Source: Candidatus Obscuribacterium magneticum (GTDB lineage: Bacteria; Elusimicrobiota; Elusimicrobia; F11). From it: a DNA stretch of 64,000 nt. Where the stretch lies: contig JAJAPZ010000001.1 of NCBI GenBank assembly GCA_020523905.1, positions 62,001 through 126,000 of the forward strand. Direction: 5' to 3'. The notes below the pieces were generated by a model. It did not search any database, was not told where the DNA came from, and worked only from the letters and a program-made list of their open reading frames with translations. Both the position numbers and the translations under genes were made by a program. Each line of letters starts with the position of its first letter. Positions within the stretch are counted from its first letter, which is position 1. This document shows positions 31,553-38,280 of the stretch, piece by piece.

Positions 31553-31913
31553 GGAATGGATAAAAAAGGCTGACACGACTTTACCGCCGCCCAAACCCTC
31601 CTGCGCAACCGCCGCAAATCGCTCAGCGATGTTGTCTGTTTTCATTGCCAACAGACCGTTGAAAAACTTCTGAAGGCCTTTTTGACCTCTAAAAAACACC
31701 GGTTTCCCAAGTCTCATGATTTGGGAGAACTTCTCACGCAAGCGTCAAAAATTGATGGTTCGATGGAGCTTATTCGAGACATTATCGAACCATTAACGGA
31801 TTATGCTGCCACCACCCGATATCCCCGGAGAAGAGCCAAGCCGAAATGAAGCCAAGAATGCCCTTAAGGCCGCAGAAGAAGCTCTAAAATTCATCAGTCA
31901 GCATTTGAAGTAG
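31533..31913 (+). pseudogene. HEPN-domain protein, disrupted by two frameshifts
   Basis: Starts MSSRIVKEWIKKA in the frame overlapping the MNT gene. The homologous stretch at 37035 reads GCTGAACACGAC, whereas here it is GCTGACACGAC, so one A is missing and the frame changes near 31574. After the shift a clear HEPN body continues (DFTAAQTLLRNRRK, CFHCQQTVEKLLKAFL, then FPKSHDLGELL). A second indel, an extra C in the CCCC run near 31825, is needed to reach the C-terminal PGEEPSRNEAKNAL and the stop at 31911. HEPN proteins paired with MNT partners are usually RNases. As written the gene is dead, but both indels are single bases, one in a homopolymer, so sequencing error is possible. Confidence 0.7.
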
Positions 31914-31947
31914 ATGCTCCACGCCTAATTCATAACCTCCATGGATC

Positions 31948-31960
31948 GGTACCGGTTCTC
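31948..31960 (+). repeat. Dispersed GGTACCGGTTCTC element, intergenic copy
   Basis: Reads CGGTACCGGTTCTC followed by nAGGG. The same element occurs at 55363-55375 and 56491-56503 in the giant gene (mirrors 28839-28851, 5424-5436 and 4296-4308). The intergenic copy shows it is a mobile or dispersed motif rather than a protein-level repeat. Confidence 0.7.
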
Positions 31961-32018
31961 CAAGGGACACCTTTCACCCATTCTTTGCCACGCCGACATC
32001 AAGATGACCCAACGCCCC

Positions 32019-32052
32019 GCCCGCCGCGGCGGGCAAGGTCGCCGTGGCGACC
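32019..32052. repeat. Paired GC-rich REP-like palindromes
   Basis: GCCCGCCGCGGCGGGC at 32019-32034 is a perfect palindrome. GGTCGCCGTGGCGACC at 32037-32052 is a 7-bp stem with a 2-nt loop. They lie in the 281-bp stretch between the HEPN remnant and the AbiEi gene, which also has a GGTACCGGTTCTC element at 31948-31960 and no credible gene. Related CGCC/GGCG hairpins occur in the giant gene. Mirror 28747-28780. Confidence 0.8.
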
Positions 32053-32194
32053 AAGCCCACCTGGCTCCGAACCACAAGAAGATGGCAATTTATCGGTATT
32101 CAGCAATTCCCCGATCACCTTGCCCCTTGACTTAAGATGGGAAATGGATAATAATGTCTATAGATATATATAAGTATAGGCACATATAACCACC

Positions 32195-32803
32195 ATGAAA
32201 AAACAAAAAGAATTCAAAAAAGAAACGGAGCTATTCAAAAAGAATGGGGGGATGCTACAAACCTCCAAGGCTATCTATATGGGAATCCATCCCCGCACCC
32301 TGTACGCAATGAGGGAGAAGGGGGTGGTGGAGCCCATGGAGCGGGGGCTTTATCGTCTGTCGGAAGCCGAGCAGCTCTCCCAACCGGACCTGACGACCGT
32401 GGCACTTAAGATCCCTCAAGGTGTTCTCTGCCTCATCTCCGCCCTCTCATTCCACAATATAACCACGCAAATCCCACATGCGGTTGACATCGCGCTTAAA
32501 TCGGGGGCCAGAAAACCGCGCATCAAATATCCGCCATGCCAGTTTGTCTGGCTTTCTGAACCCGCCTTTTCAAGCGGGATCGAAACGCACCGAGTGGATG
32601 GTGTTCCCATCAAAGTTTATTCGCTGGAAAAAACCGTGGCTGACTGCTTTAAGTTCCGTAATAAAGTGGGCCTTGATGTGGCCATTGAAGCCCTCAAGGA
32701 TTGCCGAGAGAAGAAGGGGTTTACCGCGGACCCACTTCTAAAATATGCCCGCATCTGCCGGGTTGAAAAAATCATGACTCCCTACCTCCAGGCAATTCTA
32801 TGA
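32195..32803 (+). CDS. abiEi: AbiEi-type antitoxin/transcriptional regulator (type IV TA)
   Basis: A 202-residue protein. The N-terminal part (about residues 15-60; GGMLQTSKAIYMGIHPRTLY, then RGLYRL) is the winged-helix domain of AbiEi antitoxins. The C-terminal part contains the family-typical GVPIKVYSLEKTVADCFKFR segment and ends in KYARICRVEKIMTPYLQAIL. In the AbiE family this protein represses its own operon and neutralises the AbiEii nucleotidyltransferase. It overlaps the next gene by 4 nt (ATGA), so the two are translationally coupled. No clear ribosome-binding site precedes the ATG. A fragment of a second copy survives at 37096-37341. Confidence 0.85.
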   Translation: MKKQKEFKKETELFKKNGGMLQTSKAIYMGIHPRTLYAMREKGVVEPMERGLYRLSEAEQLSQPDLTTVALKIPQGVLCLISALSFHNITTQIPHAVDIALKSGARKPRIKYPPCQFVWLSEPAFSSGIETHRVDGVPIKVYSLEKTVADCFKFRNKVGLDVAIEALKDCREKKGFTADPLLKYARICRVEKIMTPYLQAIL

Positions 32804-33726
32804 AGAAGCCACCGACAAATATCCCTGCCTCCGTGAGGCAGCGCCTTCAGAACCATGCGAAAGAAACAGGCCGTCCCTTTGAAGACCTCTTTCATTACTA
32901 CGCGATAGAACGCTTCCTTTACCGACTGGGAATATCAAAGCATCGCGATAAAGTAATCCTAAAAGGGGCGCTTATGTTCGTGGTTTGGAAAGCGCCGCGT
33001 TCTCGCGCAACGAGAGATATTGATCTACTTGGTCAACTGGAAAATTCCGTAGAAAAGATGGTTCAAGTGGCCAAAGATGTCTGCGAAACACCGGTGGATC
33101 CGGACGGGATGATGTTTGACCCAAAAAGCGTCAAGGGAGACTCCATTATGGCAGGAGGTGAATATTTGGGTATTCGCCTGAAACTGACCGGCTTCCTTGC
33201 GAAGGCAAGAGCTCCGATGCAAATCGACATCGGCTTTGGAGATTCCATTTTTCCGAAACCAATCGAAATCGACTATCCAAGCATTCTTGGATTCCCAGCG
33301 CCCCATCTTAAGGGGTATCCGCGCGAAACGGTGATGGCGGAAAAACTCCACGCCATAGCAAAGCATGGGCTTCTCAATACCCGGATGAAGGACTTTTATG
33401 ATATCGCCCTTCTGGCGGACCTATTTGATTTTGATGGCGGCATTCTCGGCCAGGCGATCATCAAAACTTTTTCTTCGAGGGGAACAACATTGTCGGCGGA
33501 CCTAACCGCTTTTTCAAACGTCTTCATCGATTCACCAGAGAAAAATAATCATTGGAAAACCTTTATTAAAAAATCGCGTCTTATCGACGCTCCTGGCGAA
33601 TTGAAGGTCGTCATGGAACAAGTAAAATCCTTTCTAATCCCGATTATTAATGCCGCCAAAGAAGATAAATCGAACTTGCTCCAATGGAAAGCGCCGGGGC
33701 CCTGGATACAGGTGAAAACAAAATGA
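32800..33726 (+). CDS. abiEii: AbiEii-type nucleotidyltransferase toxin (type IV TA)
   Basis: A 308-residue protein of the AbiEii/AbiGii toxin family. Visible motifs are LKGALMFVVW followed by RATRDIDLLG (residues about 54-80, the nucleotidyltransferase GG/GA and DxD region), then VMAEKLHAIAKHGLLNTRMKDFYDIALL (about 180-207) with the AEKL and R-KDFYD signature of the family. AbiEii toxins are cytoplasmic and transfer nucleotides, blocking growth or phage propagation. The length is typical. It is coupled to AbiEi upstream and to the exonuclease downstream, each by a 4-nt overlap, so the exonuclease is probably part of the same transcript. No lesion is visible and it should be functional. Confidence 0.87.
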   Translation: MKKPPTNIPASVRQRLQNHAKETGRPFEDLFHYYAIERFLYRLGISKHRDKVILKGALMFVVWKAPRSRATRDIDLLGQLENSVEKMVQVAKDVCETPVDPDGMMFDPKSVKGDSIMAGGEYLGIRLKLTGFLAKARAPMQIDIGFGDSIFPKPIEIDYPSILGFPAPHLKGYPRETVMAEKLHAIAKHGLLNTRMKDFYDIALLADLFDFDGGILGQAIIKTFSSRGTTLSADLTAFSNVFIDSPEKNNHWKTFIKKSRLIDAPGELKVVMEQVKSFLIPIINAAKEDKSNLLQWKAPGPWIQVKTK

Positions 33727-34241
33727 CATACATCATGGTCGATGTGGAATCCGACGGCCCCATCCCCGGCGATCATTCCATGATCTGCTTTGGGGCTGTC
33801 ATCGTGGAACCGGAACTAAAACGGACCTTCTATGGGCAATTAAAGCCCCTATCAGACAAATGGATCCCCGAGGCTTTGGCGGTCAGCGGGTTTTCTCGAG
33901 AAGAAACCCTTAAATTTGACGATCCCGCCAAGGTGATGGGGAAATTCAGGAACTGGATTAAGGAGAATGCCAAGGACACCCCCAGGTTTATCTCTGATAA
34001 CAACGGCTACGATTGGCAATTTATCAACTGGTACTTCCACCATTTCGTTGGGGAGAATCCTTTCGGGTACAGCTCCACGAATCTCGGCTCTCTATACAAG
34101 GGACTTGTTAAAGATGTCCACGCGAACTTTAAGCGCCTCAGAAAAACAAAACACACGCACAATCCGGTCGATGACGCAAAGGGAAACGCCGAAGCGCTTT
34201 TGGCCATGAAGGAATCGATGGGCCTTCAAATCAATCTATAA
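33723..34241 (+). CDS. DEDDh-type 3'-5' exonuclease
   Basis: 172 residues from ATG 33723, chosen because it overlaps the AbiEii stop (ATGA) and places VDVESDGP at residues 6-13. An upstream in-frame start at 33684 would add unrelated residues. Motif I is D7-V-E9. A middle aspartate lies in ISDNNGYDWQFINWYF. Motif III is H146-NPVD-D151, the HxxxxD form that marks the DEDDh class (DnaQ epsilon, RNase T, oligoribonuclease type). The expected activity is metal-dependent 3'-5' hydrolysis of single-stranded DNA or RNA. Its tight coupling to a type IV toxin operon suggests a defence accessory role, but that is inference. A housekeeping exoribonuclease is the alternative. Confidence 0.75.
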   Translation: MTYIMVDVESDGPIPGDHSMICFGAVIVEPELKRTFYGQLKPLSDKWIPEALAVSGFSREETLKFDDPAKVMGKFRNWIKENAKDTPRFISDNNGYDWQFINWYFHHFVGENPFGYSSTNLGSLYKGLVKDVHANFKRLRKTKHTHNPVDDAKGNAEALLAMKESMGLQINL

Positions 34242-34258
34242 CGAATAACGGGGCCATT

Positions 34259-34681
34259 ATGTCTCTATTTATTCAAACTTTCATAATTTTGTTGATCCCT
34301 CATTTGATCTTGGCCAATTCAAATGGCCCAACACCTTGCATCCCTTATGAACCAGCCATCGTTGAGTTGGAGGGTGTATTAAAAAGAGAAACGTCAATCA
34401 ATCCGGACCTGGCTCCACCTTGGAACAGACCACAATCTTATTGGGTGTTAGACCTGCAAAAGCCCATATGCGTCGAACCTGGAAGAGATGAACTCGGTTT
34501 TGCCGGAGCGAGTGGCATCACTCAAGTCCAGCTCGTTGTTTCACCAGAGCAATATAAACAATACAAGAAGAGAGCTGGTATGAGCGTTAAGGCACGAGGG
34601 AGCTTATTTGTGGCTCACACAGCGCATCACTTTACAGACGTGTTGCTTTCTGTTGATAAAATATTCTCTGAGAAAGAATAA
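34259..34681 (+). CDS. Exported DUF4431-like protein
   Basis: 140 residues. The N-terminus MSLFIQTFIILLIPHLILANS is a signal peptide with likely cleavage after LANS or LA, so the protein is exported. The mature domain reads VELEGVLKRETS, SYWVLDLQKPICV, then TQVQLVV, and ends KARGSLFVAHTAHHFTDVLLSV. This pattern (a small beta-rich domain with a single-cysteine PICV strand and a G-LF-AHTxHH-TxVLL end) matches my recollection of DUF4431. Function unknown. It follows the exonuclease by 17 nt and may be co-transcribed with it. Confidence 0.6.
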   Translation: MSLFIQTFIILLIPHLILANSNGPTPCIPYEPAIVELEGVLKRETSINPDLAPPWNRPQSYWVLDLQKPICVEPGRDELGFAGASGITQVQLVVSPEQYKQYKKRAGMSVKARGSLFVAHTAHHFTDVLLSVDKIFSEKE

Positions 34682-34705
34682 ATCCTATTAAGGGGGGTGC
34701 ACGTT

Positions 34706-34981
34706 ATGTTTATACGGGCGGAAAAAGGAAAAGGGAAAACCACAATCTACTATGACGAGAATCGAACAAAGGTCATTGATACGGAACGCGGGAAAAAAGG
34801 CTCCCTTGAAAAATACCTACTGGAGGGGGAAGGCTGGGTCGGGAAATTGGAAGTAATTCAGTTGGTGCGAGCTGAGCGGGTCATCAATGCGGTTGCTGTT
34901 CGGGCCAATGGAAGCACCTATGTTCGATCCAAACCAGATAAAACAACAGCCAATAATTTTTCTGAAATGGCGGATGACTGA
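34706..34981 (+). CDS. Small DUF3892-like protein
   Basis: 91 residues from ATG 34706, preferred over GTG 34697 because AAGGGGGG at 34690-34697 is then a well-spaced Shine-Dalgarno site. The N-terminal half is basic and polar (KGKGKTTIYYDENRTKVID). The C-terminal half (RVINAVAVRANGSTYVRSKP, then NNFSEM) resembles the short DUF3892 family, in which a strand followed by Y-R-pD precedes a conserved asparagine. Function unknown and no membrane segment. It ends 17 bp before the first HipB-type operator. The MFIRAEKGKG start does not suggest a DNA-binding domain. Confidence 0.5.
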   Translation: MFIRAEKGKGKTTIYYDENRTKVIDTERGKKGSLEKYLLEGEGWVGKLEVIQLVRAERVINAVAVRANGSTYVRSKPDKTTANNFSEMADD

Positions 34982-34998
34982 AACTCATTGATCCAATC

Positions 34999-35016
34999 TA
35001 TACCCTTTTAGGTATA
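34999..35016. promoter_or_regulatory. HipB-type operator O1
   Basis: Perfect half-sites TATACC and GGTATA separated by six bases (CTTTTA). First of three identical-architecture sites upstream of the hip genes. Centre at 35007.5, 57 bp from O2. Confidence 0.75.
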
Positions 35017-35055
35017 ATTTTAACTCCCCGGTTTGTTTGAAATTCCGCTTGTTTT

Positions 35056-35073
35056 TATACCTAATAGGGTATA
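35056..35073. promoter_or_regulatory. HipB-type operator O2
   Basis: TATACC-N6-GGTATA with spacer TAATAG. Both half-sites are perfect. Centre at 35064.5, 76 bp from O3. Confidence 0.75.
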
Positions 35074-35131
35074 AAATAATCGAAATAACCCATAAATTAG
35101 CGCAAATAGTCGAATACTAAAAACGAAGTTT

Positions 35132-35149
35132 TATACCTTTAGCGGTATA
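35132..35149. promoter_or_regulatory. HipB-type operator O3
   Basis: TATACC-N6-GGTATA with spacer TTTAGC, ending 13 bp before the hipB start codon and therefore overlapping the likely promoter or leader. Binding here should repress the hip transcript directly. Known HipB operators are short inverted repeats of a similar kind (TATCC/GGATA). Confidence 0.78.
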
Positions 35150-35162
35150 ACAAGAGGAAAGG

Positions 35163-35381
35163 ATGAAGTTAGCCGATACCATTCGCGAAAAAAGAAAGAG
35201 CGCCGGATTAACGCAAATCCGGTTGGCGAAAAAAGCTGGAGTTGGTTTGCGATTGATCAGGGACCTCGAGCAAGGGACGAAACGCTCCTTCCGAACGGAC
35301 GCCGTGAACAAAATCCTGCGCCTCTTCGGAAAATGCCTGGGGCCGGTCGATCTGCCAAGGGCCAGCGATGACAAAAAATAA
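35163..35381 (+). CDS. hipB: HipB-like antitoxin/autorepressor (XRE helix-turn-helix)
   Basis: 72 residues, essentially one XRE-family helix-turn-helix: LADTIREKRKSAGLTQIRLA, then GVGLRLIRDLEQGTKRSFR with the recognition helix at about residues 29-40. It is preceded by AGAGGAAAGG as ribosome-binding site and by three TATACC-N6-GGTATA operators, consistent with autorepression as in other HipB proteins. Its stop lies 14 nt inside the next gene (HipS), so translation is coupled. The gene order B-S-T matches the tripartite HipBST modules, in which HipB represses the operon and binds the complex. Confidence 0.85.
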   Translation: MKLADTIREKRKSAGLTQIRLAKKAGVGLRLIRDLEQGTKRSFRTDAVNKILRLFGKCLGPVDLPRASDDKK

Positions 35382-35715
35382 TACTAAACAGTCCGCCCTC
35401 GTCTTTTACGGGAAGGATCTGGCGGGACGGATTTCTAAAGATCCGGAGGGGCCCGGCAGCGGTTTTGAATTCGAATACGACTCAGGTTATCTCCAGAAAC
35501 CGGGAGCCAGTCCGATCAGCCTCGCGATGCCTCTACAGAAGGAAAAATACCGCTCCAAAACGCTATTCCCGTTCTTTGAAGGGCTTTTGCCTGAAGGCTG
35601 GCTTCTGGAGTTGACGTTACAGACGCTTAAGCTTGACCCGGATGATAAGTTCGACCTGCTGCTCCATACGGGGTCGGACACCGTCGGCGCCGTCACGGTT
35701 CTCCCCGAGGATTGA
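35368..35715 (+). CDS. hipS: HipS-like antitoxin (stand-alone HipA N-terminal domain)
   Basis: 115 residues corresponding to only the N-subdomain 1 of HipA kinases: ALVFYGKDLAGRI near the start (VYxxGxxVGxL-type), FEFEYDSGYLQ, PISLAMPL at about 50-57, then LFPFFEGLLPEGWLLE at about 67-82 (FFxxLLPEG is the hallmark) and GSDTVGAVTVLPE at the end. It stops before the kinase core, which begins as a separate gene 4 nt later. In the E. coli O127 HipBST system this small protein, not HipB, neutralises the kinase HipT. The same role is inferred here from order, size and domain split. Confidence 0.85.
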   Translation: MTKNNTKQSALVFYGKDLAGRISKDPEGPGSGFEFEYDSGYLQKPGASPISLAMPLQKEKYRSKTLFPFFEGLLPEGWLLELTLQTLKLDPDDKFDLLLHTGSDTVGAVTVLPED

Positions 35716-35719
35716 CATT

Positions 35720-36625
35720 ATGAAATCAAAAACATCCGCGGCGGCATCGGAAGAATTACACAGAAGGATCCGAAAACTCTTTAATGTCCCCTGGGTCCCT
35801 CAAATCCCCTTCGGAATGGAAGACCTTCCCGAACACGTTCGCCGTGCCGTTGGGAAAATGTCCCTTTCGGGGGTCCAAAAAAAGGCGTCCGTCGTTTTAA
35901 ACAAGAAAACAAGGCAAATAGAAATTGCCCAGGGGAAGGGAACACATATTTTGAAACCAGACATCGTGGAATATCCACAAATTACCCTGGTTGAAAACCT
36001 CTGCATGGATATGGCCGAAAAGATGGAAATGGATGTGCCACCCCACGCTGTTCTTCCCATGGCGGACGGGACGCCGGCCTATCTCATAAATCGCTTTGAC
36101 AGTCTGCCAAAGGGGGAGAGACTCCATAAAGAAGACATGGCTCAACTCTTACAAGTTGCGACGGACGAAAAATATAACGGCTCCTTAGAAAAGGTGGGAA
36201 AAGCGATACGAGCGCATGCCACGAACGTCTTCCTCGAACTCATCAACTTCTACGAGAGGATTATTTTTAACTTTCTTATTGGAAACGGGGACATGCATTT
36301 AAAAAATTGGGCTCTTGTCGAGAAAGGGAACGACATAAAGCTCGCCCCTTGCTACGACTTTGTCTCCTCAAGGTTGTTCATTCCTCGAGAGGACGAATCG
36401 GCTCTTGCGATCAATGGAAAGAAAAATAAGTTGACCCGTCTTGATTTCGACAAGTTGGCTCAAAATCTTGAATTAGAAGAGAAAAGCGTGGAAAATATTT
36501 TCGAAAAGCTTAAAGAAATAAGGCCAACGATAATCTCCATGATCCAAGGTTCCGACCTCAGCGCTTACCTCAAGAACGATTGGGTCACGTTGGTTAAAGC
36601 CCGGTACGAGCGATTGAAAATCTGA
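35720..36625 (+). CDS. hipT: HipT-like serine/threonine kinase toxin
   Basis: 301 residues from ATG 35720, 4 nt after HipS. A longer in-frame start at 35633 would read through the HipS coding region and is rejected. This is the HipA C-terminal kinase core without N-subdomain 1. Visible features: MSLSGVQKKASVVL (about residues 51-64), the glycine-rich loop region with an S-x-S pair like the autophosphorylation site of HipT; THILKPD (ATP-binding K); FLIGNGDMHLKNWAL (about 186-200) with the catalytic GDxHxKN; and LAPCYDFVSSRLF with the metal-binding D. HipT of E. coli O127 phosphorylates TrpS and HipA phosphorylates GltX. The target here cannot be told from sequence. All catalytic positions look intact. 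Confidence 0.85.
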   Translation: MKSKTSAAASEELHRRIRKLFNVPWVPQIPFGMEDLPEHVRRAVGKMSLSGVQKKASVVLNKKTRQIEIAQGKGTHILKPDIVEYPQITLVENLCMDMAEKMEMDVPPHAVLPMADGTPAYLINRFDSLPKGERLHKEDMAQLLQVATDEKYNGSLEKVGKAIRAHATNVFLELINFYERIIFNFLIGNGDMHLKNWALVEKGNDIKLAPCYDFVSSRLFIPREDESALAINGKKNKLTRLDFDKLAQNLELEEKSVENIFEKLKEIRPTIISMIQGSDLSAYLKNDWVTLVKARYERLKI

Positions 36626-36709
36626 CCGAAGGAAGGGGGGCGAATTGACCCTTCGCCTCCGCTAATTTTATTTCTAAACAAGCGGTCGCAATAGGTAGAA
36701 TTAGCCACC

Positions 36710-37054
36710 ATGTCAAAATCTCGGAAAATCAAGTATCAGCAAATCAGACAGGCGGCCCTGAAAATGGCCGAGGCGGTTCGTCCTGAGAAGATCATTCTCT
36801 TTGGTTCTTATGCTCATGGGCGTCACAACGCCGACAGCGACGTTGATTTCCTGCTTGTTGTCAATGACCGTTCCCGAAAACAAAGACACGAAGCATCCAT
36901 GAAAGCCTCCAGCGCTTTAGTGCCCAGGCCCTTCCCTGTGGATATTGTGGTGCGGTCCGCTGACGACATTCCTTGGCGGATTCGTGAGGGGGATTTCTTT
37001 CTCGAGGACATCATGGAAAAAGGACGCGTCCTGTATGAGCAGCCGGATCGTTAA
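36710..37054 (+). CDS. MNT-type nucleotidyltransferase, copy 2
   Basis: A 114-residue paralogue of the protein at 31208, differing at scattered positions (GSYAHGRHNADSDVDFLLVV for the motif). The GS and DxD residues are retained, so it could still bind nucleotide. Its HEPN partner has been destroyed: only the first 22 or so codons remain at 37035 before a recombination junction. An orphan MNT antitoxin left after loss of its toxin is the simplest reading. The upstream leader is also duplicated from copy 1. No clear ribosome-binding site is visible. Confidence 0.8.
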   Translation: MSKSRKIKYQQIRQAALKMAEAVRPEKIILFGSYAHGRHNADSDVDFLLVVNDRSRKQRHEASMKASSALVPRPFPVDIVVRSADDIPWRIREGDFFLEDIMEKGRVLYEQPDR

Positions 37055-37341
37055 GGAATGGATAAGAAAGGCTGAACACGACTTTACCGCCGCCCAAACC
37101 CGCCTTTTCAAGCGGGATCGAAACGCACCAAGTGGATGGTGTTCCCATCAAGGTTTATTCGCTGGAAAAAACCGCGGCCGACTGCTTTAAGTTTCGAAAC
37201 AAAGTCGGCCTTAATGTCGCCATCGAAGCTCTCAAGTTCTGCCGGGAGAGAAGAGGGTTCACCGCGGATACACTCCTTAAATACGCCCGAATCTGCCGGG
37301 TAGAAAAAATCATGAGACCCTATCTTGAAGCAATCCTATGA
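37035..37341 (+). pseudogene. Recombined HEPN/AbiEi remnant
   Basis: From ATG 37035 the sequence encodes the HEPN N-terminus MSSRIVKEWIRKAEHDFTAAQT. At AACCC (37097-37101) it switches to the C-terminal third of an AbiEi gene (PAFSSGIETHQVDGVPIKVY... to the stop at 37341) in a different frame. The HEPN frame then runs out at 37190. The homologous HEPN at 31533 and AbiEi at 32195 both carry AACCC at the corresponding point, so a deletion through a 5-bp microhomology between adjacent HEPN and AbiEi genes explains the structure. The AbiEi part could give a 69-residue peptide from ATG 37132, but it lacks the helix-turn-helix. The following zeta-type gene starts 19 bp later. Confidence 0.8.
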
Positions 37342-37360
37342 AGAAACATAGGAGGATTTA

Positions 37361-37951
37361 ATGTCATCACCGAAACTTCACATCATTGCCGGTCCCAACG
37401 GATCTGGGAAAACGACGTTCGCAAAGGAATTCTTACCCTCCGTAGCTAAGTGCGACCTCTTTGTAAACGCTGATTTGATTGCGCAAGGGCTCTCGCCGCT
37501 TTCTCCGGTCTCCGCCAACATGAAAGCAGGACGGCTGCAGCTAACTCAAATCCGTGAATTTGCCTTGCAACGTCGCACGTTTGCTTTCGAGACGACCCTG
37601 GCTGGAAAAACGTACAGCCACCTGCTTCGAAAACTCAAAGAGCAAGGGTACGAGATACATATTTATTTTTTGTGGGTCTCGAGTGTTGAGTTGGCCTTGA
37701 AACGGATTGAGGAACGGGTGAAGAGCGGCGGCCATAATGTGCCAGAAAAGGATGTTCGACGACGTTATAAAGCGGGACTTATAAACCTATTTTCCCTCTA
37801 CCAACCGTTGGCCGATTCAGTTACAATAGTAGAGAATTCGGGTTCCACTCCGAAGCTGATTGCATCGGGCAATTCTGAGCAGTTTCAGGAAATTGATCCG
37901 GATACTTTTAAGAAGTTAAGACAAGAGGCTTTTTCAAAGGAAAAAAAATGA
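37361..37951 (+). CDS. Zeta-toxin-like P-loop kinase
   Basis: 196 residues. The Walker A motif IIAGPNGSGKTTFAKEF lies at about residues 8-24. NADLIAQGLSP follows at about 37-47, then FAFETTLAGKTY (about 74-85), a FETT element typical of the zeta-toxin/UDP-GlcNAc kinase group. An arginine-rich lid (RRRYKAGLINLF) lies at about 132-146. Zeta toxins phosphorylate UDP-N-acetylglucosamine and block peptidoglycan synthesis; the substrate here is inferred. A strong AGGAGG is positioned before the ATG at 37361. It overlaps the next small gene by 4 nt (ATGA). The short form fits chromosomal zeta-like proteins rather than the larger plasmid zeta. Confidence 0.83.
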   Translation: MSSPKLHIIAGPNGSGKTTFAKEFLPSVAKCDLFVNADLIAQGLSPLSPVSANMKAGRLQLTQIREFALQRRTFAFETTLAGKTYSHLLRKLKEQGYEIHIYFLWVSSVELALKRIEERVKSGGHNVPEKDVRRRYKAGLINLFSLYQPLADSVTIVENSGSTPKLIASGNSEQFQEIDPDTFKKLRQEAFSKEKK

Positions 37952-38136
37952 CACGAACCGCCATATCTCATCTGGCTCAACAGGCCCTAGATGCCATGAA
38001 AAGAGCTGTCCGGAAAGTTCTCAAAGAGCACAAACAGCTTGGTCAACCGATCTTCGTATTGAAAGATGGCCATGTCCAACGAATCCCAGCTTCAAAAATT
38101 TCCTACCGGCCCCACCGCAAAGCAACAACAAAATAA
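37948..38136 (+). CDS. Small partner of the zeta-like toxin, probable antitoxin
   Basis: 62 residues, basic and mostly helical at the N-terminus (HLAQQALDAMKRAVRKVLKE), then a short strand-turn-strand segment GQPIFVLKDGHVQRIPASKI. Small proteins with a PIxVxxDGxVxxIP pattern are commonly encoded directly downstream of chromosomal zeta-type kinases, and the 4-nt ATGA overlap supports a paired function. Antitoxin activity is inference. It does not resemble the epsilon antitoxin. Confidence 0.65.
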   Translation: MTRTAISHLAQQALDAMKRAVRKVLKEHKQLGQPIFVLKDGHVQRIPASKISYRPHRKATTK

Positions 38137-38280
38137 ACCTTTCTTTACTCCTCTTTGATTTTCCCTCCTGCCTAAGAATATTTCCCAACCTCAACTCCGC
38201 TTTGGGAGATGGGAACTTCCTGGATCACCTCTGCGTTTAAAAAGTTAAAGAAACAAAATTGACAAGCGGAGGAGGGTCGT

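Noticed and set aside
31941-32173. Two short frames between HEPN remnant and AbiEi
   Set aside because: They are composed of the GC-rich palindromic repeats and the GGTACCGGTTCTC element, with no protein-like features.
33684-33722. Upstream start for the DEDDh exonuclease
   Set aside because: It would add 13 residues from the AbiEii coding region; the ATGA overlap at 33723 is the normal coupled start.
35633-35719. Upstream in-frame start for the HipT kinase (330-residue version)
   Set aside because: The extra residues overlap the HipS coding region in another phase; ATG 35720 gives the expected kinase core.
37132-37341. Stand-alone 69-residue AbiEi-like gene
   Set aside because: It lacks the winged-helix domain and toxin partner and lies downstream of a recombination junction, so it is treated as part of a remnant.
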